A stretch of 64,000 nt of DNA from Acanthamoeba castellanii str. Neff (GCF_000313135.1 NW_004457442.1:1146657-1210656); one strand, 5' to 3'. Positions 41,834-54,867 are shown, counted from the first letter of the stretch. Notes: generated by a model not told the origin, from the letters alone. Numbers and translations are program-made.

Positions 41834-44445
41834 ATGGAAGAATCATGGGTAAAGGTCGAGGGAGAGATAAACGATGGGAGGGGCGCTAAGAAGAGAAAGC
41901 GCGACGACGACGATGCGGACGACAACGATCGATCTGATGGTCTCTCGAGTTCTGCGTTTCAATCTTCCCTGGCCATAAGCGCAACCGATCCATTCCCGCC
42001 TGGTACCGTCCTACATGTTTCTGCTGCTCGATTTTCCTTCAATTAACACGATTTGGCAGCAGATCACACCAACGCCAAGATTAAACGTGAAAATGAAGGC
42101 ACTGCAGTCAAGCAAGAGATCCCTTCAGCGCCACCTGCTGCCCCAGAGCACAGCCAAGAGGCCACGACGGTCCAACAGCCTGCCGCGGCGCACGAGCACG
42201 GTACGCCAGAGGAGCTTGCCAGCAGCGACAGGGGAGGGAAGGGGAAGAGCAAACGGCGGAAGCACCGCGACAGGTTGAGGGACCTCCTCGACGGCGGCTA
42301 CTGGCGACCAAGGCCCGCGCCCACCTTCGACACAGCCGAAGGAGGCGAGCCCGAACTGCAAGAGCGAGCAGAGGCCGAGGCCGAGGGGAACGATCGGGAC
42401 GAGCCGACGATCGTTCGCGAACAGAAGAGGCAGAGGAGGGAGGAGAAGGGCAAAGAGCGAGTGAAAGAGAGCCAAGACAGCCGCGATGTCACCACGGAGG
42501 TGAATGCTGCCCTACCTGCGACAGTCGGGGCCAGCACCGGGCCAGAGGCCGAGCTGTCCGAGATCGACAGCCTGGACGACACCAGCGACAGCGATACCGA
42601 TCGCGGACGCTCGCAGTCCACGCATGCGACAACGAGTGGAGAGAAGGTCGCGGTCAAGGACATTGACGGCGGGCTCGATGGCGACTACTGGAAGGTATGT
42701 GGCTACCTCCCACTCTATTCACCTGCGCCGTGCCCACTTGCCACATGTGACCACGATGGTGAATGTTCGAACCACAGACAGTGAGCAAGAGGCGAAAGGC
42801 CAAGGGCGACTTCCACGATTGGAGCGTTTTCGCCCCCGATAACGAAGAAAGCGAGAGGGACACTGAGTTCGTTCCTGGAATGCCCGTGTACACGCGCGGT
42901 AAGCTTTACGACACTCACCTTCACGCCTGTAGTGAGGATACCTGCTTTCTCAACTGCCACATGTACGCTCATCACCTCGTGCAGAGGACATGGAAATCAG
43001 TGAAGGGAGCTCGGACTGGAGCGACCCCGACGACTACATCACTGTCCGAAGTGACGCGGCGATGCTGCCTGGCGGAGAAGCCGATGCAGAGGGCGAGGAG
43101 GAAAGCTTTGACGAAGCCGAAGACGACGGTGACGCGGATGGGGAGAGCAGGGGAGAAGGAGGAGGCCAAGCGCAATTCAGCGCTCGGAAGGCAGCGACCG
43201 ACAAGCGCAAAGCCGTCAAGCTCAAGATCCGCACCATCGGCGGCGTTCGCGGTATCGACTTCTTTTGCCGTAGCAGCATCCAAGTGTGGTAGGTCAATCC
43301 TTTGTCCATATGGGACATGCGCGCACACCATACTAAAACTCCATCGACACAGGTCCGCGGACAAAGTTCGAGCGTGGGTGCAGCGGTACCAGAATCCAAA
43401 CGGATACTACTACCGCCTCACGGGTACCGTCTCATCCACCAGATCTGCGTAGGTTGGCATCAGGACACTTATATGACGACGTCTATCATATAACACGTGT
43501 GTAGACCCTGGGCTAGTGCAACGACAAGGAGCGTTCACGATAGAGGAGAAGCAGGCGTTCTTACGTCGCTACGAGGAGTTTGGCAGTAACGATTGGCGCG
43601 TGGGCGCCAACTGGGGCGTGTTTGCTCTCGCTGCCGGCCTTGAGAATCGGTACATACCTTGATTTCCGCTGGTCCACCCCAGGGCTCACACGTCGTTCGT
43701 GTTCCCCCCCGGGCAGTGTGGGCTACCAGTGCAGCTCCCACTACAGGCGGCTTCTGGAGGAGGGAGAGTTGGACGATCCCTCCTACGAAAAGTACATCAC
43801 ACAGCACCTCTCTTCGGCACAGCCGGTGATCAGCTAACCTTGGCTCGGTTTTTCCTCGTCAGGGATCCGATCACAGGCAAGGTCAAGCAAACCTACACTA
43901 TCATTGGCGGCCGGGACATCGACCAGGGTCTCAACGCCCTCCGCGAAGTGTGGAACACGCCAGAGCTGCAACGGCTCGAGGAGAAGGTCGACGCGCTGGT
44001 GTGCCACTACCACCCCACACTCTACGCCAAATATCAAAACTCGGCTTATTCCAAGGTAACGTCCAGGCCCAACCACCAATCTACTCATGGCACACAGCAC
44101 ATGAATGCAATATTGAAACTTGACACTCCACTCCACCAGCGCTGGAATGCCGTGCTCATCCGACGGGGAGATCGGAGGCGTAGACGACACAAGCAGCGAC
44201 GGCGAATTCCCCACGACGATGCTGATGGGACCAACTCACGTACGTGGCTACATGTGACATACACAATGTGCCTTCCACACATTCTTAACGGATAAGAGGT
44301 AAACATTGCAGAGCTCGAACTTCACGGTGAAGCCTCAGCCGGAGAGTGGAATGGAGTGATCCGGCCCTCGCGCGCTGAACAGGTCAACCGACCGCCTCCC
44401 TCGTCCATATTGAATCACGTCGCCGTCTTAGGTATCGCTCTCTAA
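41834..44445 (+). CDS. Nuclear-type protein with SANT/Myb-like domain (possibly 5' part of a fusion)
   Basis: Exons: 41834-42002, 42060-42694, 42778-42898, 42985-43288, 43353-43423, 43505-43649, 43717-43791, 43863-44055, 44140-44239, 44312-44445; 1947 nt, 648 aa. The first ~410 residues are disordered and charged with Lys/Arg clusters (RGAKKRKRDDDD, KGKSKRRKHRDRLR) and acidic blocks. A conserved block follows: NPNGYYYRLT, GAFTIEEKQAFLRRYEEFGS, NDWRVGANWGVFALAAGLEN, RVGYQCSSHYRRLLEEGELD, which is a SANT/Myb helix bundle of the RVGYQC type. GKVKQTYTIIGGRDIDQGLN continues beyond it. A chromatin or DNA-binding role is likely. If the donor at 44432 is used, the frame enters the MMS22L-like gene instead of stopping at 44445. 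Exon 9 is Arg-rich and less certain. Confidence 0.68.
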
Positions 44446-44536
44446 CTCTGATTGCGGCTTGACAACCTGCGCCCCACGACGAACCTGACGTGTTGTCGGT
44501 ATCCTGTGGCAAGGCCGCGACCGCAGCCGTGAAGGA

Positions 44537-47500
44537 ATGTTACGGTCAGAGGAGGACGATGACGTGAATGAAGAGTTATTTGACCACGGCCTCTTCGGTT
44601 GGCCAGCGCCGCAATCTGTACGGCCTCTGGCACAACCCCCTCTGAGTCTTCCTTTTGACCTCTCTTTTGGCCACGCAGAGTCGCACGGTGCGAGTGAGAC
44701 TGCAAAACACGGCATCACGCTCGTCCCAACGACGGAAGGTGGCCGACCAAAAGCGCGCGCAGCGCAAAGAAGTCACACGCAGGCGGCTCAGCGGCGGCAA
44801 TGCTGCCGCTTCGCAAACCCTTTCGTCGACACCTCGTCCCAACGACACCCACCAGGTACGGGGCCGGCCTGTTCGTTTCTCTTCTCGTGATTACCCGTCT
44901 TGATATTTTGGTGTGCCGTGTGTGCGTCTTGTGTATCGTGTGTGGTAGTCGGGTCCTGAGTACATACTGGACCTAACGGAGGGCACCACGAAGTACATCC
45001 CAGCGACGAGTCTGCGCCCACCGCCCGAGCGCCCGTTCAGGGTACAACCACTGGGAAGGGTGGGTGCCACAAGCTTGTGTTACTAAACGCCTTCACTAGG
45101 TTCAACCGGCCGCGGCCGAACCCGCACCAGCACACGGTGAGTCAGGCGAGCTCGAAGGATTCGATGCGGATACGAATCGACTGTTGCAGGATCTACGAAC
45201 GGCGCAGCAGAGTGGTCGCCCCGTCTTCTTCACGCCTTCCGCTCCTCGGTTCCCGCGTTCAGTTTCCCTTCAGTACGTAGTTGGGCGCGCGCAGGCCACA
45301 CAGCACGGTCACTGCTTGCCTTCATCAGACCTGATGCATGATGAGTGCAGCGCCAGTCTGTTGCTGGCCGGAGCAACGACGCAGCGCTTGGAGCCACTGG
45401 GGCGTGCTGACTGGACCTGGCCGGAGGGCACTGCAACACTCACCCTCCTCGGGATCACCGTCAACAAGGACCAGGTGAAGAACAGCACATGTTGTCATCC
45501 TTGTGATTCATCACGGGGTCAACCCTGGGCTGACATCTCTGCTCAATCCACCCCCTTACTAGGACGATCTGCTCCCGACGCTGTGTGCCAGCCTCCGAAA
45601 GTACTTCTTTCGTTTCATGTCCGAGGAGAGGAAGACCCGAAACGCGTACGTGAAGGAACGCTGCTGCGCGCATTCTCGAAAAACGCAGCAACGTTTGTGT
45701 GACTGATCGGGTTTGGAAATTGCGCAGTGAGCCAAGCGCGCAGATGCTACAGGACTACGATGACATCGATTTGTGCCTGTGCTTCGTGCGGGACTGCATC
45801 AAGAGGCACAAGGGCGTGAAGGCGCAGCACTTTGCAGCCGTCCTTCGCGGCGAGGTATCCGAATTGGTGCAGAGCCTCGGCGCGCTCGACCCGAACGCAT
45901 ATAGCTACACCCGCGGGCTGATCCACACCTTCCGGCTGGCGGTGTTGATCCATGCGCACATCCTCGAGTGGCTCTTCATGCTCGCCCAGGCGCCAGAGCC
46001 GGAGACCACCCACCATTCCTTCTCGCTGCTCGATGATCATGTCGACGATCTGTCGGCGCCGCCCGAGGAGGCCGTGCTCGTGGCAGCGGCCGAGACAGCA
46101 CTGGAAGAACCCAGGGACTCATCCGACGCCAGCCAAATGTGCGTGCCTCCTCACCCTCTCTTTGGACTGTGTTGTCTGATGCATCAAACTGGTACACTGT
46201 GCTGCGACTACAGGTTCATTGCGCACGTGAACATGCTGCTGGCACAGCTCTTCGCCCTCTTCCAGGACTTCCCCAACTTTATCAAGCTGCCACCTGTTCT
46301 CACCAATGCCACGCAAAGGTCAGACATGCGTGCACCCAATTCGGCGATTCGTTACCGCAGCCCTCTCACTCTTCTTACCACACTCCATCCACTACAGGCC
46401 GGTCATGCTGCTTTGGCGCAAAATTATGCACTTCACCGACGCTCACCATGCACTTCGGCCAAGGTATGATTAGGCGTGGTGTGTGCTGTTTTTTATTTGC
46501 GCGCAACAGGTGATCATCATTGCACCTTTTTTCCTTCTTGTTACCACAGCAACAACGTCATTGGAGGCAGAGCAGCTCAACCCTTCTGGAAGACCTTCAA
46601 CGCGGCCCTCATGGAGCTCAAAGCGCTCCCCACGCTCTCGGCCAAACCTCCCACCAACCACGATTCGGGTACCGCTACTGCCACTGGCACTGCCACACGT
46701 GTCGCTTTCTCTTACGTCCTCTTGTGATGGCTGTCCGCAGCGCCGCACGTGTGGGAGTTCAAGTGGGACCTCCTGTTCCACCTGATACCCCTGCTCCAGT
46801 TCGACGCTACGACAGGCACGCTACTGGGCGTTCAGCACGTGGCCCAACACGCCAACTGGCAGCTCGTCCTCGACCTGCTCAAGAAGGCGCCCACCAACAT
46901 GTACGTTGTGTTTGTGCACGTTGTGCCGTCAATCGCTCATGGCACTGGAACATCATACTGACTGACACACCACCTGCACCTACACCAGATATTCCGCTTC
47001 TCCGGGCGGGCTCGAGCACATCCAGTGCCGCCACGCTGTCCTGGTGCGCATTCTGGAGCTCAGCCAGGTCTGGCCTCCGTCGACTGAGATCATCCCCCAG
47101 CTCTGGGCCATCGTGCGCGAGTCCTACAAGACCGCCACCGCCACTGCCTCTTCATCGTCACCGGCGTCCAAGCTGACGGCGACGTGGCCGGATTTCGTGA
47201 CCAACTTCGGACCGACGACCCTGCCGGCTACACTGACCCTCAATCCGCCGTCGGCCTGGAACAGAGACAAGGACTACGACCTCTTCCTGCGCATCCTCCT
47301 GGTCCACATCTACAAGACCGGGCTCCCCGCCGCGCTGCCTCCGTCGCCGCTCCTCCCGCCGCTCCCCGCACCGTCGACGTCGTCACAACCGCAGGGCGGC
47401 AGCCAGTCGCCGTTGCGAGCGCAGCAGCCGTTCGCCTCGCCGCTGGCCGCTTCGGCTACGACGTCCGCCATATCGCCGCAACAGCGCTCGGTCTTCGCTG

Positions 47501-50500
47501 CGCCCGGAGTGCGCCAGGACTGCCCTCTGCTGCCGGTCGGCAGATCAGCGGCGGCCGCTCCACTATTGACGACGACAACGTTGACGGCCGTGCCGGCTGA
47601 GGGCCTCGAGTCGACAACTTCGTTCTCGTGCTACCCGTTCGTGCGCCCGACGGCGCTCGGCTTGCCACAGGCAGCGATGAAGAAGTTCACCTCGGTCATC
47701 TATCAGAGCGCGTGGATCAGGAAGCTGCTGCCCGCCACCGATCTCCTCTGTCTCGACCTGCTGCTTAACATAGACAAGGACAAGCGCAGCTACGTCACCT
47801 TGCTCAAGGACAAGATCAACGGTACGTACCTACAACCACAACCGGTCAATCTTTACTGATTATTTTTATATGGCGATAATCAGAGCTGGTGGGCCACAGC
47901 CACTTCCTGAAGGCCGAGGCTCTGCTTCAGCTGGCCCTCTTCGGCCAGGCCTTTGGTCTCGATTTCTCGGTGCGCTCACTTGCCGATTGAAGAGCGTGTA
48001 CGTACGGCTCATTGATCAATGTTGTTCGCACATGTGACACACCAGGGCGTGGCGACGGATCTGCACGAGTGTATGAAGCTCATGTGGACCGAGTACATCA
48101 CCGCCCTCAAGCAGGTCGAACCCGCGTCGCCTCAACAGGGCAGACGCGCATGGCGCCCGACGCCCGACGAGCAGAAGCGACGGGAGGAGACCCGGGTGAA
48201 CGCGCAGCGCGCCTGCGAGGAGATGGAGCCCCACTGGAAGCTGGCCCTGCGGCAGCTGACGCGCGTGTTCACCAACGCCCGCGGCAACTTCGACTGCTTC
48301 GAGTACAGGCTCATTCCCGATAAGTGGGACTCGTGGCTGGTCCGTATCACCCTCATATTCCTCTGTGACGACACGCGAAGCACAGCGCGGCTGTTGACCC
48401 TCGTGCGTACCGCAGTGTTCGATGTTCTTCGAGATAAAGCACCTGCCGCACTGGCTGGCCATGGCGGCGATCAACCTCGTCGACCAGACGCTCCCCAAGT
48501 GGTCGGCGCAGCGCAGCAGCGGAAGCTCATCTGCGTCGGGCTCGTCGTCGTCATCGTCGTCCTTCGAGTGCTCTTTCACCCTCCAGTCCTACTACCGGAC
48601 CATGCGCGCACCCGTCTCGGGCGGCTCGCCCTCATCCACTTTTGGGCGAGCAGGCAGCAGCACCTTCTCCTCGCCCCCCTTACAACGGCCGCCATCTTTA
48701 TCACCGTCTTCTTCATCGCCCTACTACGCGCCCTCGTTCGCATCTCGAGTCGCATCGCAACCCCCGCCACCCCCGCCCTTGGCTCTGGAGGCAGTGACCG
48801 CCGCGGACGCAGCAGCACCGCCGGGTGTCGAAGCCGCAACTGACGACTGGGACGAGGTGATGGCGGCGATCGACGTGGACGCGATGATGCGCCAGGCCGA
48901 GGCGGCCAAGGAGCAGGAGGCCGAGGCCCGACGGCGGCTCGACGAAGCGCGGAGGCGCGAGGATGAGGAGCGACACGCCCGGCAGGCCCGGGAGCGACAG
49001 CTCGCCCAGGAGAAGGCCAACATGGAGCTGCTAGCCCGCTGCCTGAACCAGGTGGTGGAGAAGGTTAGGCGCGCGATCCTCTACGATCGCAACACGCCCA
49101 CGATTCGCACCTCCCTGGTACCAGGCCTCCCGCCAGCGTCCATCCACCATATTTCATTGTAGGAAACACTGACGCGTATGCGTGTGGTGGTTGTACGCAC
49201 GCACGCACGCACGCACACAGGTGAACTTGTTCGCCAAGCTGTCGCCGCTGTCGATCGGCCACAAATTGTTGGTACGACCCCCTCAGAATTCATCTCGACG
49301 TCCATCGCCCACTCCAATGGGCTTACCCACTGGTGGTCTCGCTATGTGTCGTGTGTGTTGTGTGTGATGTGTGTGTGTGTGTGTGTTGTATGTGTGTGAT
49401 GTGTGTGTGGCGTGTGTGTGTGTGTGTGCGTGTGTGCGTGTGGAAACAGACGTGGGAACGCGCGCTCGAGCTGTTCGGCCTCAACGCTGCGGAGCCGCTG
49501 AATGGAGCCGCTGCTCAGCCGAGGCAGGGCGATAACTACCCGACCATCGGCATGCCGGAGCGGAGACGCCTCGGCATCCAGTTCCTGGCCCAGGTGTTCG
49601 ACGACCTGCCCTCGCTCCCGCCCTACTATCTTCAGCCCTACGTGGCGCCTCTGTTCCAGGTGCCTCCTGTTATTATTATTATTATTGATCTTTATTATTA
49701 TTATTGATCATGAGCGTCGCTTGTGCGCGCGTGGTGTGCCACACACAACAGCAACACGGTGCGCAGATGGTGCGAATATGGCTGGGCGGAATGATGGCCA
49801 ACGAGTGGACCAAACAGCACACGCTCACCGCCGCTCTCGTGCGCTGCTCCCACCAGCTGCCCTTCTTCCAGGTTCGTACTAGATCTGAAGCCCACAAGAG
49901 CCTCTACTTCGCGAAGTAGAGGCCTCGCGCCGCTTGCACCAACACCAGCGCTGACAGACCCTCGCGTGGTCCCCCTCCCGCAGGATTTGGGCTTCAAGGA
50001 AGAGTACCGGGTGAGCAAGGACCAATGCTTCGGCGACCGCCACACCCTCGTCACACGTACGTTCTCCCTTCTGAGATCCACTCGCGTCCCTATCCGCTCA
50101 CACGACACACGACACACGCACTACACAGGGGTGCTCAAGAAAGTGGGCGAGCTGTGGACGGAGTGGAATGAGGACGAGGAGATCGCCGGCGTGCCGCACA
50201 AGCGCCAGCAGCTGCGACGCGACTTTGAGGACACGATCGTGGGCGGCTTCCTGGGCCACGTCGACCGGTTCATCGCGGCCATGAACGAGGACCTGGGCCG
50301 GACCGAGGGCGTACCCAACAAGCACGCCCACTACTCCCTGCGCGCCCGGCAGGTCTTCAAGATGGTCGGTGGCCTGCTGCGCTACGGCGGCGCGCTCACC
50401 TACCAATCCGAGCACCAGCTCCAGCTCCTCCAGCAACGAGGCTCCGGCAGCGGCGGACAGCAACGGCAGCAGGGCCAGCTGGTGTTGACCGTGTGCGACA

Positions 50501-52579
50501 AGTACTTCCAGACGCGCGAGGGCCTGCCCATGCCCAACCTCCGCAACAGCACCCGCGACATCCTGCGTCTATGCAAGTACGCCATCGTGTCGTGTGTGTC
50601 GCGTCGTGTGTCACGTCGTGAGCGTCGTGTGCGTCGTGTTGTCGCGTGCTGGAGATTAATGCATCGGTGCGCGTGTCGTCAGGTACGAGATGGTAACGAA
50701 CGTGCTCCAGTTCCTTAAGACGTCGTTTGATGCAAGCCCCACGTGCGATGAGGACCTGCGGCGTCTGCTCTTCGACGTCCTCGACGAGTCCATGCGCACT
50801 GGATTCGCCCAGGCCTTGGACCCCACCGTACCCCGAACCTGCTTTCACACCACCCCCTCCCAATGTGTTACTTGCCAACACACACCGCACACACCGCACA
50901 CACCGCACACATGGCAGCCGCAGCACGATAAGACGAGGTTCGAGGACAGCCTCCGGAGCAGGATCGTGGAAGTGCTCGTCAGGGACTCGCCAACGCTGCG
51001 CCGCCACATCGAGACCACCTTCATCTCGCCTGCGTATGCCGCCCGTCCCCCTTCTCCCCCGGAGCTCCTTTTCGCATGCATGTGTCGACACGAAATGCTA
51101 AGAGACCACCTTTGACCACTGTGTGGTGGTGCGTCGACAACGCGGCGTTGCAGGCTGCAGACGGATCGGGTGGCGGTGGACATCTCCAAGAGTTCGTCGC
51201 TCACGGGCTTCGTGTCGGGCTACCGCAAGGCCGCGATCGCGCTCGTCGAGGCCATCTTTCGCCACGCGGCACTCACGCACGACGTGCGCACCCCTCCCCG
51301 CCCACTAACAGTCCCCTTCTTGGTTGTCTAACTCACATACGTACGCACATCACCCTACACGCACACGCCACACGCCACACGCAGGCGTTCGTGGAAGATG
51401 CGTTGATTTTGGCGGTGCCGCTTCTTCGTTGTTTGGATGCGCCGAGCTTCGACCCTACCTATCCTTTCCTCGACGGACCAGCTGCCAGGTCCGTCCCTCC
51501 CCCCTCGCGCATCGCGTCGATCTCATGAGTCCCTGCTATGCATGCGACACACACACACCACATAAACACACATACACACACAGTGTCAGATTGTCCTGCT
51601 ATGATGTGGTTCAGCTGATTGCCAGGAAGGTGAACACGGCCCCACGGCCACCTCCTGTACAGTCGACGTCGACGTCATCCGCATCCTCTTCCTCCGTTGT
51701 TTCCCTGGACGCGGTGGCAGCGGGTGGTCGGGCTGTGTCCGCATTCCTTGCGGGCTTCCTCCGCTGTGCTCTCCTGCACGTCATCCTGGACCTCAACTCG
51801 GCCGAGGCCGCCTCCCGCCTCCAGCGAGCGCCACCCGAGCTGACCTTCGTCAAGGTACCACCATGCACACGCACCACCGCACACCCACGCACTTCCTCGT
51901 GGTTCTGACCTGGCCTCTCTTGGGGGGCGGGGGATGCAGCGAGCGTTCAATGAGGAGGTGAAGCGAGTGGAGGGCCTGGTGCACGCACAGTCGCCGGCCA
52001 GCCAGCGGGAGCCGCTCCCGGCCCGGTCTGAGCCGTCTTTCCTGGTGACCACCCGCGCCACCTTCGATCTCTCGGTCGCCTCCGATAGGGTACAAGAACC
52101 ACACACCCCCTGCGCTCGCACATTCACGCATGCTCGCACTCAATGGTGGAACGCTGTGCGTCACCTACAGGACAAGATGCTCGCACTGCTGGTGGGCCGC
52201 GCAGTGGACGCTGCCGTGGCGGTACTGGCCGTCCCCGAGTCCGAACTCGACCTCGATCAGTGCCACAGCGCCCTACAGCAGGTTTGTGGCGCCACCCACG
52301 CTAATTGAGCTGGCAGCCGAAACGGGTATGACAATGACGATGGTGAGGATGATGACCGTGATGGTGTTATACCTGCACGTGCAGGTGCTGGACCGGATGG
52401 GAAGGCCCGAAGGACTAGCGGGTTTGATGGCCAAGCGACGCGAACCCGTGGTGAAGTCCCTCCTCACCCATATCCCGATCCTCATGCACCATCTCCAGCA
52501 ACGACGGCAACGACGGCTTCTCTCAGGTCGTGAAGAAGAAGAAGACCGCAGCAGTGCTGCAGGCGGTCTGTTAAAATAA
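44537..52579 (+). CDS. MMS22L: MMS22L-like genome-maintenance protein
   Basis: Twenty-eight exons start at 44537, 44679, 44949, 45100, 45351, 45563, 45728, 46214, 46398, 46550, 46741, 46989, 47884, 48046, 48416, 49221, 49450, 49767, 49984, 50129, 50683, 50924, 51154, 51385, 51584, 51940, 52171 and 52385; 5556 nt, 1851 aa. It is an all-helical repeat protein without catalytic motifs. Similarity to MMS22L is recalled, not searched: TLTLLGITVNKDQ near the N-terminus; HVWEFKWDLLFHLIPLLQFD; HANWQLVLDLLKKAP; CRHAVLVRILELSQVWPPST; DYDLFLRILLVHIYKT; AMKKFTSVIYQSAWIRK; LLQLALFGQAFGLDFS; RRRLGIQFLAQVFDDLP. MMS22L with TONSL promotes RAD51 loading at stalled forks. The chain exceeds the human ~1243 aa through disordered inserts and a coiled coil (~1100-1160). 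It ends 30 bp before the convergent NAPE-PLD stop. Confidence 0.7.
49345..49443. repeat. GT/TG microsatellite
   Basis: About 100 bp of almost pure GT dinucleotides with occasional GC or AT interruptions, filling most of intron 49272-49449 of the MMS22L-like gene. It is the longest of many GT/CA-rich introns in the window. Confidence 0.9.
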
Positions 52580-52609
52580 GTGTATTATTTTCGTCAAAAT
52601 GATCACAAA

Positions 52610-54867
52610 TCACTTGGTCTCCTCTTCCTTGTTGTCTCTCTCGTCCTGGAGCAGCTCTGGGGTGATCGCCTTCCACTCGGCAAACGGGCTTGTGGGCAGC
52701 ACCTGTTGAACATCCATCATCGTCATCATCAACAACACCAACAGCACGTGTTGTGCACACCACTCGCTGGGAGAAGAAGCCAGGCCTTACCTTGGTCTCG
52801 CCGTGGCGCACGGTGATGAACTCGTCGCCGCGCATGTTCTTGGCATTCACGAGCTCGGCGATTCGCGAGCGCGGTTCGAACACGTGCTCGTCCGTGAGCA
52901 CGAACGTGCCCCAGTGCATCCCGATCGACGTGTGCGCCCTGATGTCCTCGTGGATCTGCACCGCCTCCTGTTCCCTCGGCAGCGCAGCGCCAAAACGCTC
53001 ATCCCGTTGAGTGCACGCTCTCACCGCATCTCTTCAGCTGGTAACGGTGATGACAAAAGTACCGCTGGGTCGATGTGCTGTGGCTGCATGAAGTCGCGCG
53101 GACAATAGGCACCAATGGGGATGAGCCTGGGCCACGACACGACACACACGACACACGGGTCAGACGACACGGGACTCTTCGAAGGGCGTTGTGTGCGCGT
53201 ACCCGAGATTGAAGGGGCCGAGGGTGTCGCCGATCTCCTTGAAGGCCGGGCAGTAGCCCGTGTCGCCGGCGAACCACACGCGATTCGACGCGCCGGCCAC
53301 CGCCCAGCTGGTCCACAGGCTCTTGCACCGATCGAAGCCGCTGCGAATCGACCAATGCTGGCACGGCGTGGCCACCACCTGAATCCGCACCTCCCGCTCT
53401 CCGCCTGCGATGGGCGGTCAGCCAACGGAATCCGATTAATGCGCATGGGCTGGGGAGGGGGAGGTGATGCACGCACCATCGTCGCTGGGGACGGTTTTGA
53501 CGAACTCGGCGCTCTCCCACCAGTTGAGCTCCTCGACGTTCTCCACGCCGCAGCTCTGGAACCACTTCCGCAGCCCAATCGGCACGTACCTGACGATAGA
53601 CCGCCACACATCAACCCACTGTGCACACAAGAGCTCACAAGCGCACGCACACGCAGCACCGCACACGCATTGCAAGCAACTAAACAGAGCTAAAAAACAT
53701 ACCATTTCGCCTTGTTGCCCAAATGTTCAACAACGCCGATGTCCAGGTGGTCATAGTGGTTGTGGCTGCGCACACAAAATTATCTTCAGTATATTATTAT
53801 TATTATTATTAAATAATATTCTTTAACATTATGCGTGTTGTTGGTATTGGGCATGATTAGAAGGGGCGCCAGAGGGGGGTAGGAGTACCTGACGATCACG
53901 AAGTCAATCTGGGGCAGCTCATCGAGACCGAAGGGCACGGGCCGGAAGCGCTTGGGGCCGAGGTGGACCGAATTGAGAGGCGAACACCGATCAGCCCACA
54001 CTGCACCATCATCCCACGCGACACACAGCAACACTCGCCCTATTAGCCCAATTCTCGCGCTCTCTCTCTCTCTCTCTCTCGTCTCTCTCTCGTCTCTCTC
54101 TCTCGTCTTTAAGGAGGAGCTTCTCGCTCACCGCAGAAGCGTACCAGGATCTGTGTCAACACGTACGTAGCAGGAGAGCGGGTGGAGGCCAGTCAGCCTC
54201 GCCATCATCGTCACAATAATAGAGAGCAAAGAGAAAGACGGCAAAAGTCATGGTTGCGTGGTACCGGTGAGGAAGTTGACGCCCTCCATCTGCACGAGGA
54301 AGGTGGAGTGCCCGACCCACGTTGTCTGAATGCACGACGCCGAACGACCGCTGCAGACGCAGGCAACATCAGGCCACCAACGGTGAGTGCGTGTGTGTCA
54401 CGTGTGCGCAAGTGCGGTCGCGAGCAAGTACCTGGCGGAGCTTGTCGCGTCCTCGGCTTCAGCTTCATCGCAGTCGCTGCCGTCGGCCTGATCGCTGCCT
54501 CGCAGGGGGCAAGAGGTCTGCGGGTTGTTGATGGCCTCCCAGTCGGGCTTCTCTACCGGCAGCTCCTGTTGTACCATAAAATGAAACACAATATTTAAAA
54601 TAATATTAATCTACCGTCTATTTTTTTAATAAAATAATATAATATAATTATTAAAGGCTGGCGGCGCACGCGGTCGAGCTCTTCTTTGGAGGGGAGAGGC
54701 GGGGTCTTGCGCGAGAGGGTCCACTTGAGGGCCTCGTAGGGGGTGCGAGCCTGCCACGTCGACCACGGGTTGTCGTACTTGCCCCGCGAAAATAGGGCGC
54801 GCGACAGCTGCGCAGCCACGCCGTTGCCATCCTCCGGTCCCGCCACCTTCACCTCGTCCTTCTCCAT
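52610..54867 (-). CDS. NAPEPLD: NAPE-PLD-type metallo-beta-lactamase phospholipase D
   Basis: Eleven exons: 54867-54670, 54565-54432, 54350-54265, 54150-54145 (6 nt), 54000-53889, 53765-53703, 53589-53477, 53404-53203, 53126-53063, 52967-52791, 52702-52610; 1248 nt, 415 aa (human 393). Motifs in order: TTWVGHSTFLVQMEGVNFLT, DPVWADRCSPLN, SHNHYDHLDIG (the metal-binding HxHxDH), YVPIGLRKWFQSCGVENVEE, ATPCQHWSIRSGFDRCKSLW, FAGDTGYCPAFKEIG, IPIGAYCPRDFMQPQHIDP and GMHWGTFVLTDEH. The family cleaves N-acylphosphatidylethanolamine to N-acylethanolamine and phosphatidic acid on membranes. The microexon supplies the Asp-Pro of NFLTDPVW. Confidence 0.93.
54057..54110. repeat. CT/TC microsatellite
   Basis: About 50 bp of TC repeats with G interruptions (TCTCTCG units) inside intron 54001-54144 of the NAPE-PLD gene, between the 6-nt microexon and the next exon. 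Confidence 0.85.

Noticed and set aside
44140..44361. Alternative acidic frame (SSDGEIGGVDDTSSDGEFP) in exon 9 of the SANT gene, ending at 44361
   Set aside because: Its GC3 looks better, but it needs a weak acceptor (GGGGAG) or an out-of-phase join; the canonical CACCAG acceptor gives the Arg-rich frame. Left as a caveat.
49064..49220. Microexon encoding ETLTRM in the MMS22L-like gene (near 49163)
   Set aside because: A single intron 49064-49220 already keeps phase; the extra exon would need a donor that breaks the following frame.
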